Shown here: positions 1 to 10,310 of the stretch, in pieces
Layout: the number at the start of each line of letters is the position of its first letter
How positions within the stretch are numbered: the stretch's first letter is position 1
Assembly (NCBI GenBank): GCA_021205205.1
Contig: JAJPXY010000150.1
Coordinates: 1-43,824, forward strand
Reading direction: 5' to 3'
Origin: Clostridiales bacterium
GTDB taxonomy: Bacteria; Bacillota; Clostridia; Oscillospirales; Oscillospiraceae
DNA length: 43,824 nucleotides
Made by a program: the position numbers and the translations under genes
The notes under the pieces: model-generated
Told to the model about the DNA's origin: nothing
Database searches by the model: none
What the model saw: the letters and a program-made list of their open reading frames with translations, nothing else

Positions 1-1386
1 AAGGACTCCTTCCAGGAGGTGGACATCACCGGCATCACCATGCCCATCACCAAGTGCAACTACCTGGTGCGCGACGCCAAGGAGCTGGCCGACATCATCC
101 GGGAGGCCTTTGCCATCGCCCGCAGCGGACGGCCCGGTCCGGTCCTCATTGACATTTTGAAGAATGTCACCTATGATATGGTCAAGTACACCCCGCTGCC
201 CCTGTCCGAGCACCACCGCCACGGCAAGCTGGGCCGCCTGATGGCCCGGGAGAGCCACGACCTGAAGGCCGTGGAACCGGACCACGAGGACGTGAATATG
301 CTGGTGGAGCTGTTGCAGGACTGCAAGCGCCCCCTGGTGCTGGTGGGCGGCGGCGTCATCCGCAGCAAGGGCGCGGTGCCGGAGTTCCGCAAGTTCATCG
401 AGAAGCTGGGCGCGCCGGTGGCCTCCACCGTCATGGGCGGCGGCGCGTGCCCGGGGGACCACCCCCTGTTCACCGGCATGATCGGTATGCACGGCAACCA
501 CGCTTCCAACATCGCCAGCCACGACTGCGATATGCTCATCGCCATCGGCTGCCGGTTCTCTGACCGGGTCACCTGCGATGTGAACACCTTCGCTCCCAAC
601 GCCTGCGTGGTGCAGATCGACATCGACCGGGCGGAGATCGACAAAAACGTGCTGACCAGCCACCACATCATCGGCGATGCCCGCCGGGTGCTGGAGCTGC
701 TGAACGAGCGCATCATGCTCCAGGAATACGACTTTTCCGCCTGGCGGAAGGCCATCCTCTCGCTGAAGGAGCCGCCGCTGGAGCACAACGACGACAAGCT
801 GCTGCCCCACGAGATCCTGGAGAGCGTGGCTAAATTGGCCGGGAAGGACGTCATCATCGCCACCGACGTGGGCCAGCACCAGATGTGGGCCTGCCAGTAT
901 TTCCACTTCAACCGGCCCGGCCAGCTGCTGACCTCCGGCGGCTTCGGCACCATGGGCTTCGGCTACGGCGCGGCCTACGGCGCCAAGCTGGGCAACCCCG
1001 ACCAGGTGGTGGTCCACTGCACCGGCGACGGCTGCTTCCGCATGAACTGCCACGAGATGTCCACTGTCCAGCACTACGACATCCCCGTTATCACCATCAT
1101 TTTCGATAACCACACCCTGGGCATGGTCCGCCAGTGGCAGACCCTGATTTACGGCCAGCGCTACAGCCAGACCACCCTGGACCGCGGCCCCGACTTCGTC
1201 AAGCTGGCGGAGGCCTATGGCATCCCCGGCTACCGGGTCACCAACGTGGCCGAGTTCGAGGAGGCGTTCCAGAAGGCGCTGGACTCCGGCCACGCTGCCG
1301 TCATCGACGCCATGCTGGACATCGACGAGATGGTCCACCCCATGGTGGGCGGCACCAGCCCCGTGACCAATTTCCTGTTGGATTAA
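1..1386 (+). CDS. ilvB: Acetolactate synthase large subunit, 5' end outside window
   Basis: Catalytic subunit of acetohydroxyacid synthase, the ThDP-dependent first common step of valine, leucine and isoleucine synthesis in the cytoplasm. The frame is open from base 1, and the first residues (DSFQE, then DITGITMPITK) match the middle of the family, so the ORF-track ATG at 19 is internal and the N-terminal pyrimidine-binding domain lies upstream. Visible here are the end of the first domain, the central domain with the GGGVIRSKG stretch, and the C-terminal ThDP domain with GDGCF...DNHTLGM and the GTSPVTNF tail. ilvN follows after 13 bp, with GGAGG just before its start. The order ilvB-ilvN-ilvC-ilvD confirms an anabolic enzyme rather than a catabolic ALS. 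Confidence 0.96.
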   Translation, partial: KDSFQEVDITGITMPITKCNYLVRDAKELADIIREAFAIARSGRPGPVLIDILKNVTYDMVKYTPLPLSEHHRHGKLGRLMARESHDLKAVEPDHEDVNMLVELLQDCKRPLVLVGGGVIRSKGAVPEFRKFIEKLGAPVASTVMGGGACPGDHPLFTGMIGMHGNHASNIASHDCDMLIAIGCRFSDRVTCDVNTFAPNACVVQIDIDRAEIDKNVLTSHHIIGDARRVLELLNERIMLQEYDFSAWRKAILSLKEPPLEHNDDKLLPHEILESVAKLAGKDVIIATDVGQHQMWACQYFHFNRPGQLLTSGGFGTMGFGYGAAYGAKLGNPDQVVVHCTGDGCFRMNCHEMSTVQHYDIPVITIIFDNHTLGMVRQWQTLIYGQRYSQTTLDRGPDFVKLAEAYGIPGYRVTNVAEFEEAFQKALDSGHAAVIDAMLDIDEMVHPMVGGTSPVTNFLLD

Positions 1387-1399
1387 GGAGGGAACTTTC

Positions 1400-2999
<1,600 letters not shown>

Positions 3000-3021
3000 G
3001 TTCCCTGATTGCAAAACACTG

Positions 3022-3050
3022 GGGGCAGGCAGCTTCTGCCTGCCCCTTTT
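3022..3050 (+). terminator. Stem-loop with T-run between ilvC and ilvD
   Basis: A perfect 11-bp stem (GGGGCAGGCAG with its complement) with a CTT loop is followed by TTTT. It lies 22 bp after the ilvC stop and 34 bp before ilvD. It may partly terminate or stabilise the ilvBNC message, lowering ilvD expression relative to ilvC. Confidence 0.75.
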
Positions 3051-3083
3051 CTCATACTCATTTGAACGTAAGGAGGAACCCCT

Positions 3084-4757
3084 ATGGCTCTCAAATCCGC
3101 CAACGTCACCCAGGGCGTGGACCGCGCCCCCAACCGCTCGCTGTTCGCGGCTCTGGGCTTCACCAAAGAGGAGACTGACCGCCCGCTGGTGGGCATCGTC
3201 AGTTCCTATAACGAGATCGTCCCCGGCCACATGAACATCGACAAAATCGCTGAGGCGGTCAAGGCCGGTGTCCGCATGGCTGGCGGTACCCCCATCGAGT
3301 TCCCGGCCATCGCTGTCTGCGACGGCATCGCCATGGGCCACATCGGTATGAAGTACTCCCTGGTCACCCGGGACCTGATTGCCGACTCCACCGAGTGCAT
3401 GGCCATCGCGCATCAGTTCGACGCCCTGGTGATGATTCCCAACTGCGACAAAAACGTGCCCGGCCTGCTGATGGCCGCCGCCCGCATCAACATCCCCACC
3501 ATCTTCGTCTCCGGCGGCCCCATGCTGGCCGGTAAGATGAACGATGGCCGTCGCACCTGCCTGAGCCATATGTTTGAGGCCGTGGGCGAGTACCACGCCG
3601 GCAAGCTGGACGAGGACGGCGTGGAGGAGTATATCGAGAACGCCTGCCCCTCCTGCGGCTCCTGCTCCGGTATGTACACTGCCAACTCCATGAACTGCCT
3701 GACCGAGGCCATCGGCATGGGCCTGCGGGGCAACGGCACCATTCCCGCCCCCTACTCCGCCCGGCTGCGCCTGGCGAAAAAGGCCGGTATGCAGGTGATG
3801 GAGCTGCTGCGGCAGAACATCCGCCCCCGGGACATCATGACCGCCGACGCTTTTCACAACGCCGAGACGGTGGACATGGCCCTGGGCTGCTCCACCAACA
3901 CCATGCTACACCTGCCCGCCATCGCCCACGAGTGCGGCATTGAGCTGGACCTGAATATGTCCAACGAGATCGCCGCCGTCACCCCCAACCTGTGCCACCT
4001 GGCCCCCGCCGGGTTCACCTATATGGAGGACCTGGAGCAGGCGGGCGGCGTCTACGCCGTCATGAAGGAGCTGGCCGACGCGGGTCTGCTGAAAACCGAC
4101 CTCATCACCTGCACCGGCAAGACCGTGGGTGAGAACATCGCGGGTGCCGTCAACCGCGACCCGGAGATCATCCGCCCCATCGACAACCCCTTCATGAAAA
4201 CCGGCGGTATCGCTGTCCTCTTTGGCAACCTGGCTCCCGACGGCTGCGTGGTCAAGCAGGCCGCCGTGGCCCCGGAGATGATGCAGCACAGCGGCCCCGC
4301 CCGCGTCTTTGACAGCGAGGAGGACGCCATTGCCGTCATCTACGCCGGCGGCATCAAGCCCGGCGACGTGGTGGTCATCCGCTACGAAGGCCCCAAGGGC
4401 GGCCCCGGTATGCGGGAAATGCTCAACCCCACCTCGGCTATCTGCGGCATGGGCCTGGGCGAATCCGTGGCCCTTATCACCGACGGGCGCTTCTCCGGCG
4501 CCACCCGCGGCGCGTCCATCGGACACGTCTCCCCCGAAGCCGCCGCAGGCGGCATGATCGGCTTGGTGGAGGAGGGCGACATCATCTCCATCGACATCCC
4601 CGCCCACACCATTTCCTTGGACGTGCCCGAGGACGTGCTGGCCGCCCGGAAGGCCGCCTGGGTCTGCCCGGAGCCGAAGGTCAAGACCGGCTACCTGGCC
4701 CGGTATGCCTCCCTGGTCACCTCCGCCGACAAGGGCGCGGTGCTGCGGACGCTGTGA
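3084..4757 (+). CDS. ilvD: Dihydroxy-acid dehydratase
   Basis: Iron-sulfur enzyme of the third branched-chain step, dehydrating dihydroxyisovalerate and dihydroxymethylvalerate to 2-keto acids. The 557 residues match the family. Cluster-ligand cysteines are visible in [10 protein letters not shown] and [17 protein letters not shown], and the C-terminal half carries [14 protein letters not shown] and [13 protein letters not shown] 3084 follows AAGGAGGAACCCC at ideal spacing. It continues the ilv cluster, separated from ilvC by a stem-loop. Confidence 0.97.
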   Translation: MALKSANVTQGVDRAPNRSLFAALGFTKEETDRPLVGIVSSYNEIVPGHMNIDKIAEAVKAGVRMAGGTPIEFPAIAVCDGIAMGHIGMKYSLVTRDLIADSTECMAIAHQFDALVMIPNCDKNVPGLLMAAARINIPTIFVSGGPMLAGKMNDGRRTCLSHMFEAVGEYHAGKLDEDGVEEYIENACPSCGSCSGMYTANSMNCLTEAIGMGLRGNGTIPAPYSARLRLAKKAGMQVMELLRQNIRPRDIMTADAFHNAETVDMALGCSTNTMLHLPAIAHECGIELDLNMSNEIAAVTPNLCHLAPAGFTYMEDLEQAGGVYAVMKELADAGLLKTDLITCTGKTVGENIAGAVNRDPEIIRPIDNPFMKTGGIAVLFGNLAPDGCVVKQAAVAPEMMQHSGPARVFDSEEDAIAVIYAGGIKPGDVVVIRYEGPKGGPGMREMLNPTSAICGMGLGESVALITDGRFSGATRGASIGHVSPEAAAGGMIGLVEEGDIISIDIPAHTISLDVPEDVLAARKAAWVCPEPKVKTGYLARYASLVTSADKGAVLRTL

Positions 4758-4814
4758 GACAGTGTCTTGTGCCTAGTGGCCTGACCATCTGACAACTTTT
4801 TATCAGCCTTCCAC

Positions 4815-4841
4815 GGGAGCGCCGCGCTTTGCGGCGCTCCC
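4815..4841 (+). terminator. Strong stem-loop after ilvD
   Basis: A perfect 11-bp inverted repeat (GGGAGCGCCGC / GCGGCGCTCCC) has a 5-nt loop and lies 57 bp after the ilvD stop. Only a broken T-run follows (CAAACTGTTTCTTT). It probably ends the ilv transcript before the pepD promoter. Confidence 0.6.
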
Positions 4842-4867
4842 AAACTGTTTCTTTGGTCCAAATCACA

Positions 4868-4896
4868 TTGCAATTTTTCCCGGTTCGGGGTATGAT
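4868..4896 (+). promoter_or_regulatory. Sigma-A-type promoter for the dipeptidase gene
   Basis: A -35 box TTGCAA, a 17-bp spacer and a -10 box TATGAT lie 37 bp upstream of ATG 4934. The ORF-track start at 4829 would begin upstream of this promoter, which supports the later start. Confidence 0.7.
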
Positions 4897-4933
4897 AGGA
4901 ACAGTAAACATTGCACGACAAAGGAGAATCAAC

Positions 4934-6382
4934 ATGGCAGTTTTGTCCCATCTGGAACCGGCTTCGGCGTTCCACTATTTCGAGGAACTTTGTTCCATCC
5001 CCCACGGCTCCGGCAACACCCGCGCCGTCAGCGACTACTGCGTCCGCTTCGCCCAGGTCCACGGCCTGCGGTATGTGCAGGACGAGCACAACAACGTTAT
5101 CATTTACCAGCCCGGCACCCCCGGCTATGAGCAGTCCCCGGCGGTGATGCTCCAGGGTCACCTGGACATGGTCTGCGAGAAGGAGCCGGACTGCGACATC
5201 GATTTTGCCGCCGACGGCCTGCGGCTCCAGGTGGAGGACGGGGTCATCTCTGCCCGGGGCACCACCCTGGGAGGCGACGACGGCATCGCCGTGGCCTACG
5301 CCCTGGCGATTCTGGCGGCGGAGGACATCCCCCACCCGCCCCTGGAGGTGGTGCTGACGGTGGACGAGGAGATCGGTCTGCTGGGGGCCGCCGCATTGGA
5401 CGGCAGCCTGCTCCAGTCCCGCATCCTGCTCAACATAGACTCCGAGGAGGAGGGACACCTGCTCATCAGCTGCGCCGGAGGCGCCACCGCCACCTGCCGC
5501 CTGCCGGTGGAGCGAGGGGAGGTCTCCGGCCAGCTGGCCACGCTGACCGTGGAGGGCCTCCGGGGCGGCCACTCCGGCACCGAAATCATCCAGAACCGGG
5601 CCAATGCCAACGTGCTGTTGGGCCGGGCGCTCTACGCGCTGGACCGGGAGCTGGACTACGATCTGCTCCGGGTGGACGGCGGAACAAAGGACAACGCCAT
5701 TCCCCGGCAGTCCGTGGCCCAGCTGATGGTGAACCCGGAAGAAGGGGAGACTCTGGCCGAGTTTGCGGCGGAGTGGAGCGCCACCTTCGCCAAGGAGTTC
5801 CAGTCCACTGACCCCGGTGTTTCCCTCCGGCTGGGGCTGGGGGAGGAGGGGACCTTCTCCGCCATGGGTGAGTCGGACAAGTGTACCGTGGTGTCCAGCC
5901 TGATTCTGCTGCCCAACGGCATCCAGCGCATGAGCGGCGACATCCCCGGCCTGGTGCAGACCTCCCTGAACCTGGGCATTTTGCAGACCAGCGAGGACGA
6001 GGTCTCCGCCAGCTTCTCCGTCCGCAGCAGCGTGAGCAGCGAAAAGACCGCCCTGCTCCACAAGCTCACCGCCCTGATGGGAGTGCTGGGGGGACGGCTG
6101 GAGGTCTCCGGGGAGTACCCCGCCTGGGAGTACCGCCCGGATTCCCCTCTGCGGGACCTGATGGTGCAGGTGTTCCAGGAGCAGTACGGCCACCCACCGG
6201 TGGTGGAAGCCATTCACGCCGGGGTGGAGTGCGGCCTGCTGTCCTACAAGCTGCCGGGGCTGGACTGCGTCTCCTTCGGGCCGGACATGAAGGACGTACA
6301 CACCACCTCCGAGCGGATGGACGTGGCCTCGGTGCAGCGGGTGTGGAAGTACCTGCTGGAGGTGCTGAAACGGCTGAAATGA
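4934..6382 (+). CDS. pepD: Aminoacyl-histidine dipeptidase (M20 family, PepD-like)
   Basis: Cytoplasmic zinc dipeptidase of the M20C type, broad for Xaa-His and other dipeptides; the family includes carnosinase-like PepD. The 482-residue protein shows the family's metal-site motifs in order: QGHLDMVCEK, GTTLGGDDGIAVAYAL, DEEIGLLGA, and the dimerisation-domain stretch GGHSGTEI. ATG 4934 is chosen over the track start at 4829 because it follows AAAGGAGAA and lies just after a good promoter. It overlaps the next small gene by 4 bp (ATGA). Substrate range cannot be read from the sequence. Confidence 0.92.
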   Translation: MAVLSHLEPASAFHYFEELCSIPHGSGNTRAVSDYCVRFAQVHGLRYVQDEHNNVIIYQPGTPGYEQSPAVMLQGHLDMVCEKEPDCDIDFAADGLRLQVEDGVISARGTTLGGDDGIAVAYALAILAAEDIPHPPLEVVLTVDEEIGLLGAAALDGSLLQSRILLNIDSEEEGHLLISCAGGATATCRLPVERGEVSGQLATLTVEGLRGGHSGTEIIQNRANANVLLGRALYALDRELDYDLLRVDGGTKDNAIPRQSVAQLMVNPEEGETLAEFAAEWSATFAKEFQSTDPGVSLRLGLGEEGTFSAMGESDKCTVVSSLILLPNGIQRMSGDIPGLVQTSLNLGILQTSEDEVSASFSVRSSVSSEKTALLHKLTALMGVLGGRLEVSGEYPAWEYRPDSPLRDLMVQVFQEQYGHPPVVEAIHAGVECGLLSYKLPGLDCVSFGPDMKDVHTTSERMDVASVQRVWKYLLEVLKRLK

Positions 6383-6723
6383 TGGAATTTTCTCACTACA
6401 AGCTGGAGATTTACGTGCCGGAGAGCCACTTCGAGGCCGTTCGCGCCGCCCTGTTCCAGGTGGACGCGGGTCACATCGGCGCCTATGACCGGTGCCTGAG
6501 CTGGTCGCCGGTTCGCTCCTGCTGGCGGCCCCTGGCGGGGACCAGCCCCTATCTGGGGACAGAGGGCGCGCTGGAGGAGGCCGACGAGATAAAGGTTGAG
6601 GTGACGGTCACTGCCGCCCGGCTGGCGGAGACGCTGGCTGCCGTTCGAGCGGTCCACCCCTACGAGGAACCGGTCATTCAGGTGATTCCCCTGATGCTGT
6701 CAATCGGCGAGAAAAATGGTTGA
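6379..6723 (+). CDS. Small standalone NIF3/YqfO-type (CutA/PII-like fold) protein
   Basis: A 114-residue protein beginning MMEFSHYKLEIYVPES. The pattern YVPESHFEAVRAALF, then GHIGAYDRC, RPLAGTSPYLG and HPYEEPV is typical of the small YqfO-type domain that is also inserted in many NIF3 proteins, with a CutA/PII-like ferredoxin fold. No catalytic motif is visible and the function is unknown. It overlaps pepD by ATGA, so it is probably translationally coupled, though a second ATG directly follows. The track shows it only as the tail of a longer read-through ORF (5881-6723). It ends just before the bioB promoter. Confidence 0.8.
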   Translation: MMEFSHYKLEIYVPESHFEAVRAALFQVDAGHIGAYDRCLSWSPVRSCWRPLAGTSPYLGTEGALEEADEIKVEVTVTAARLAETLAAVRAVHPYEEPVIQVIPLMLSIGEKNG

Positions 6724-6747
6724 CAAACGCCTGAAATCTGCTATACT
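6720..6747 (+). promoter_or_regulatory. Promoter of bioB
   Basis: A -35 box TTGACA, a 16-bp spacer and a -10 box TATACT lie at the very end of the preceding gene. Transcription would start near 6754, so the TTG at 6750 used by the ORF track cannot be the start codon. Confidence 0.8.
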
Positions 6748-6748
6748 A

Positions 6749-6781
6749 ATTGATAACTCCGTTTAACAATGGGTTGACAAT
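6749..6781 (+). promoter_or_regulatory. Candidate BirA (biotin repressor) operator
   Basis: An inverted repeat has half-sites ATTGATAACTC and GGGTTGACAAT, with 9 of 11 positions matching as inverted arms and 15 bp between the AAC and GTT cores. This resembles the BirA operator (TTGTTAAC ... GTTAACAA). It covers the predicted transcription start of bioB, where bound BirA-biotinyl-AMP would block transcription. Biotin control is inferred from the match and the downstream gene. Confidence 0.65.
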
Positions 6782-6800
6782 CAGAAGGGGAGCGGCAGAC

Positions 6801-7832
6801 GTGGACGTACAGAAGCTGGCACAGGAGATCATCAACGGCAGACGGCTGACCCGGGAGGACGACCTCTCCGGGTTTCTCACCTGCGACTTGGACGCCCTCT
6901 GCGCCGGGGCGGACGCCATCCGCGCCGCCTGCGTGGGGGACAAGGTAGACCTGTGCTCCATCATCAACGGGCGCAGCGGACGCTGTCCGGAGGACTGTAA
7001 ATACTGCGCCCAGTCGGTCCACCACCATACAAGCTGTGAGGTGTACCCCTTCCTGCCGGAGGAGGACATCGTGGCGGCGTGCCGCCTCCACGAGAGCGAG
7101 GGAGTGGACCGGTTCTCCATCGTCACCTCCGGGCGGGCGCTGACCGGCGAGGAGTTCGACAAGGCTGTCCACGCCTACGAGACGATGCACCGGGAGTGTA
7201 AGATTGAGCTGTGTGCGTCCATGGGCTTTCTGACCGCCCAGCAGCTCCACCGGCTCCACCAGGCGGGGGTCACCAGCTACCACCACAACATCGAGACTTC
7301 CCGGCGCAACTTCCCCAACATCTGCACCACCCACACCTACGACCAGAAAATTGAGACCTTGAAGCTGGTCAAGGCCGAGGGAATGTGTGCCTGTTCCGGC
7401 GGCATCATCGGTATGGGGGAGACCTGGGAGGACCGGCTGGACATGGCCATCAGCCTGGCCGAGCTGGGCATTGATTCCATCCCCCTGAACGCACTGATGC
7501 CCATTCCAGGCACCCCGCTGGAGGGCACGCCCCGGCTGACTGAGGCGGAAATTTTGCGCACCGTGGCTTTTTTCCGGTACATCAACCCGGAGGCCAACAT
7601 CCGTCTTGCTGCGGGCCGCGCCCTAATGGAGCGGGACGGCGAGCGGGCTTTCCAGTCTGGGGCCTCCGCCACCATCACCGGCAATATGCTGACCACCGCC
7701 GCCCGGGCCACCATCCAGAGCGACAAGCGGATGCTGACCGCCCTGGGCCGGGACGTGACGCCGGAGTGGGTGCGCCCCTCCGCCGGGCGGCTGGCCGATT
7801 TGGCCAAAAGGGCCGAAGAAGTGGCTGTTTGA
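6801..7832 (+). CDS. bioB: Biotin synthase (radical SAM)
   Basis: Radical SAM enzyme that inserts sulfur into dethiobiotin. The SAM cluster motif CPEDCKYC is at residues 62-69 and is followed by AQS. The family motifs YHHNIET and SGGIIGMGETWEDR, and the cluster-associated TGNMLTT near the C-terminus, are present. The start is taken as GTG 6801 (MDVQKLAQEI), with AGAAGGGGAGC 8-10 bp upstream; the earlier TTG lies within the promoter/operator. This gives 343 residues. No other bio genes are adjacent, so it may serve precursor salvage or work with genes elsewhere. Confidence 0.95.
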   Translation: MDVQKLAQEIINGRRLTREDDLSGFLTCDLDALCAGADAIRAACVGDKVDLCSIINGRSGRCPEDCKYCAQSVHHHTSCEVYPFLPEEDIVAACRLHESEGVDRFSIVTSGRALTGEEFDKAVHAYETMHRECKIELCASMGFLTAQQLHRLHQAGVTSYHHNIETSRRNFPNICTTHTYDQKIETLKLVKAEGMCACSGGIIGMGETWEDRLDMAISLAELGIDSIPLNALMPIPGTPLEGTPRLTEAEILRTVAFFRYINPEANIRLAAGRALMERDGERAFQSGASATITGNMLTTAARATIQSDKRMLTALGRDVTPEWVRPSAGRLADLAKRAEEVAV

Positions 7833-7857
7833 AAGACAGGTGAACTGTATACAAACC

Positions 7858-7900
7858 AAAAGGGAACCACCCGAAATCCGGCGGGTGGTTCCCTTTTTTT
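7858..7900. terminator. Bidirectional terminator between bioB and truB
   Basis: A long stem AAAAGGGAACCACCCG with its complement encloses an 8-nt loop and is followed by a T-run. The A-run on the other side makes it work for both convergent genes (bioB +, truB -). Confidence 0.88.
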
Positions 7901-7907
7901 GCGTGTT

Positions 7908-8792
7908 CTATGTTGTTTCTACCTCAAAAAAGCTCTTGACGGTGCGCATTTCCCCGGCTTTTCGCTCCCCCAGCATGAGGAACGTGCCGTCCGCTCCGTA
8001 GACCCGAAACCGCCCGTCCGCCCCCTCCAGCCGGAAGGGGTTGCCGTTGCGGCAAAGCCGCTCCTGCCGCCCGGCGACGGTGACCGCCGGGTACTGAGCA
8101 AACAGCGTGTCGATGGGCCGGAGCAATTCACTCACCCGGCCTTCCTCCACTGCGGCGGCCACCTGCTCCAGCGTGACGGCGTCCGCCAGGGTGAACCCCG
8201 CCGCCTGAGTGCGCCGCAGGGCGGCCATGGCCCCGCCGCAGCCCAGCGCCTGGCCGATGTCGTGGCAGAGGGTGCGGATGTACGTCCCCTTGGAACAGCG
8301 CACCCGCAGGGCGTAAGCCCCAGGCCCCAGTTCCTCCCCCAACTCCAGGGCGTAGATGGTGACGGGGCGGGGCGGCCGCTCCACGGTCTTGCCCGCCCGG
8401 GCCAGCTGGTAGAGCTTTTTGCCGTTCCGTTTCAGGGCGGAGTACATGGGCGGCACCTGCAAGATGTCCCCCCGGAACTGGGGCAGCACCGCCTCGATGT
8501 CCTCACGGGAGCAGGTGACGGGCCGCTGGTGCAAAACCTGCCCGGTGGTGTCCTGGGTGTCGGTCTCCAGCCCCAGCTGGAGGGTGGCCAGGTACTCCTT
8601 CTCGCCGCCCTCGGCGAACTCCGCCCCCCGGGTGGCCCGGCCCACGAACACCGTCAGCACCCCGGTGGCCATGGGGTCCAGCGTCCCGGCGTGGCCCACC
8701 CGGCGCTCCCCCAGCAGACGACGGAGCTTGGCGCAGACGTCCATGCTGGTCCAGTCCTGGGGCTTGTCAATGATGATGATTCCGTTTGGCAT
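7908..8792 (-). CDS. truB: tRNA pseudouridine(55) synthase
   Basis: Modifies U55 in the T-loop of tRNAs. The 294-residue protein has the family opening GIIIIDKPQDWTS, the catalytic-aspartate motif HAGTLDPMATGVL (Asp39), a KEYLA stretch and the RVRCSKGTYIRTLCHDIG motif. The C-terminal part fits a PUA-like domain. It is the last gene of the minus-strand operon, 19 bp after the DUF4375 gene, and ends at a bidirectional terminator. Its place after rbfA/nrnA is standard in Firmicutes. Confidence 0.96.
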   Translation of the reverse strand: MPNGIIIIDKPQDWTSMDVCAKLRRLLGERRVGHAGTLDPMATGVLTVFVGRATRGAEFAEGGEKEYLATLQLGLETDTQDTTGQVLHQRPVTCSREDIEAVLPQFRGDILQVPPMYSALKRNGKKLYQLARAGKTVERPPRPVTIYALELGEELGPGAYALRVRCSKGTYIRTLCHDIGQALGCGGAMAALRRTQAAGFTLADAVTLEQVAAAVEEGRVSELLRPIDTLFAQYPAVTVAGRQERLCRNGNPFRLEGADGRFRVYGADGTFLMLGERKAGEMRTVKSFFEVETT

Positions 8793-8811
8793 GATTCTCC
8801 TGCCTTACTCT

Positions 8812-9360
8812 TTAGAACAATTCCTGCAAATGCGCTCTGGCATAGCGGACACACAGGGCCTCCAGCGGCGTTTCGCCGTACAGGTCGCAGTAAGCGCTGT
8901 CGAAGGCGTTCAGCGGGCAGTTCTCACACTGTTCTCCGCAATGTACCATCTGGGCGGTTCCGGAACTGCCCACCTGATGCACGTCAACGCTCTGTTTGAC
9001 CACAACATCGTGGAACAGCTCCCGATAAGGCTCCGCCTCCAGCGCGGCCAGCGCGTCCTCCAGATAGGGGACGCTTTCCGGGCAGTTGTCAAAAAACTGG
9101 CACAGCCCGCCGTTTTGCACCTCCATGTCAAAGAGGAACGCGGTGTGCAGCGTCCGCTTCGCGCCGGGGGCAGTCAGCGCGTCGTCGTCCAGGCTGGCGG
9201 TGACGCACGCCCACAGCTCCTCGTCAGAGAGGGCTGCGGCCTCTTCCAGGGTCGTGTTCCTCCAACGCTCCTTTGCCTCCTGCGCCTTTTTCTCAATGGT
9301 TTGCAGCTCTTTGAAGAACGCCCACCCGTCTTTGAGGCTCCGTAACAGGCCCATTGTCAC
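8812..9360 (-). CDS. DUF4375 (DMP19-like) protein
   Basis: About 182 residues. The stretch AFLFDMEVQNGGLCQFFDNCPE is characteristic of DMP19/DUF4375 proteins, of unknown function. There are several cysteines (CGEQCENCPLNAF), possibly a metal site. GTG 9360 overlaps the nrnA stop (GTGA); ATG 9354 is an in-frame alternative. The overlap implies translational coupling, yet this gene is not a usual member of the nusA-infB operon, so it looks like an insertion of cargo between nrnA and truB. No function is assigned. Confidence 0.75.
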   Translation of the reverse strand: MTMGLLRSLKDGWAFFKELQTIEKKAQEAKERWRNTTLEEAAALSDEELWACVTASLDDDALTAPGAKRTLHTAFLFDMEVQNGGLCQFFDNCPESVPYLEDALAALEAEPYRELFHDVVVKQSVDVHQVGSSGTAQMVHCGEQCENCPLNAFDSAYCDLYGETPLEALCVRYARAHLQELF

Positions 9361-10310
9361 GCCTCCGCGCCCAACACCTGCATGATGCTTTCATAGACCA
9401 CCTGCCGGGCGTGTTCCACAGTCCCGGCCACGCTGCCCCCGGCGGCGGCGGCGTGACCGCCGCCCCCCATCAGGGCGCAGACCTGGCTGGCGTTGATGTA
9501 GTTGGGGTCGGTGCGCAGGGAAATTTTGCACTTGCCGGGGGCCAGCTCCCGGATGGTAGCGGCGCAGCGCACCCCCTCGATGACGGCGGCGAAGGAGGAC
9601 AGCTCCTCGCAGTCCCCCTCGTCGGCGTCCACGCTGGCCTTGTCCGCAATGGTGATACAGCCAATGCAGATTTTCCCATCCTCGAAGAATTGCTCCGAGG
9701 CCATCAGCTTGGACTGCAAGCTTAGCTCCTTGAAGGATTTGGTCTGGAAAAAGTGTTTGTTCACCGGGGAAAAGTCGCCGTATTCCATCAGCTCCGCCGC
9801 GATACGGTGGGTGGTGGGGGTGGTGTTGCTGTAGGCGAAGCAGCCGCAGTCGGTGGAGATGGCGATATACAGTGCCTGAGCGATGTCCTTTGTCAGCGGA
9901 CACAGTCCCTTGACGATGCGGTAGACCACCTCACCGGCGGCGGCGGCGTCCGCGTCCAGACAGGTCTCCTGGGCGTAAAAGGTGTTGCTGCCGTGGTGGT
10001 CGATGCAAAGCTCCGTTTTGCCCAAATACGCCTGCTGGGGTCCCTCCGGGAACAGGTTCTCGGTGGCGATGTCCACCGCCACGATGTGCTCCGGCACGTA
10101 GCCCTCCGGCGCCCACCGGAAGTCCAGGAACCCCTCGTAGGTGCGGGCGACGCCGGGATTGGGCAGGGTGTAGGCGGTCTTGCCCAGCTGTTCCAGGGCC
10201 AGACACAGAGCGGTGGCGCAGCCCAGGGTGTCCCCGTCCGGCCGGATGTGGGTCAGCACCAGAAAATTGTCCCGCTCCCGGAGCCACTGAATGGCCTGCT
10301 GTTCAGTCAT
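9357..10310 (-). CDS. nrnA: DHH/DHHA1 phosphoesterase, NrnA-type nanoRNase / pAp phosphatase
   Basis: A 317-residue bifunctional oligoribonuclease / pAp phosphatase-type protein. It has HIRPDGDTLGC (motif I), VAVDIA (motif II), DHHGSN (DHH motif) and a C-terminal DHHA1 domain with GGGGHAAAAGG. ATG 10310 is chosen rather than the track start at 10547: it overlaps the rbfA stop (ATGA), and upstream residues belong to rbfA in another frame. In the family it degrades 2-5-nt RNA and pAp with Mn2+. It is co-transcribed with rbfA, as is usual in Firmicutes. Confidence 0.93.
   Translation of the reverse strand: MTEQQAIQWLRERDNFLVLTHIRPDGDTLGCATALCLALEQLGKTAYTLPNPGVARTYEGFLDFRWAPEGYVPEHIVAVDIATENLFPEGPQQAYLGKTELCIDHHGSNTFYAQETCLDADAAAAGEVVYRIVKGLCPLTKDIAQALYIAISTDCGCFAYSNTTPTTHRIAAELMEYGDFSPVNKHFFQTKSFKELSLQSKLMASEQFFEDGKICIGCITIADKASVDADEGDCEELSSFAAVIEGVRCAATIRELAPGKCKISLRTDPNYINASQVCALMGGGGHAAAAGGSVAGTVEHARQVVYESIMQVLGAEA

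Noticed and set aside
4691-6301. 536-codon minus ORF opposite pepD
   Set aside because: Antisense shadow of pepD; no motif, and it would cross a terminator and a promoter.
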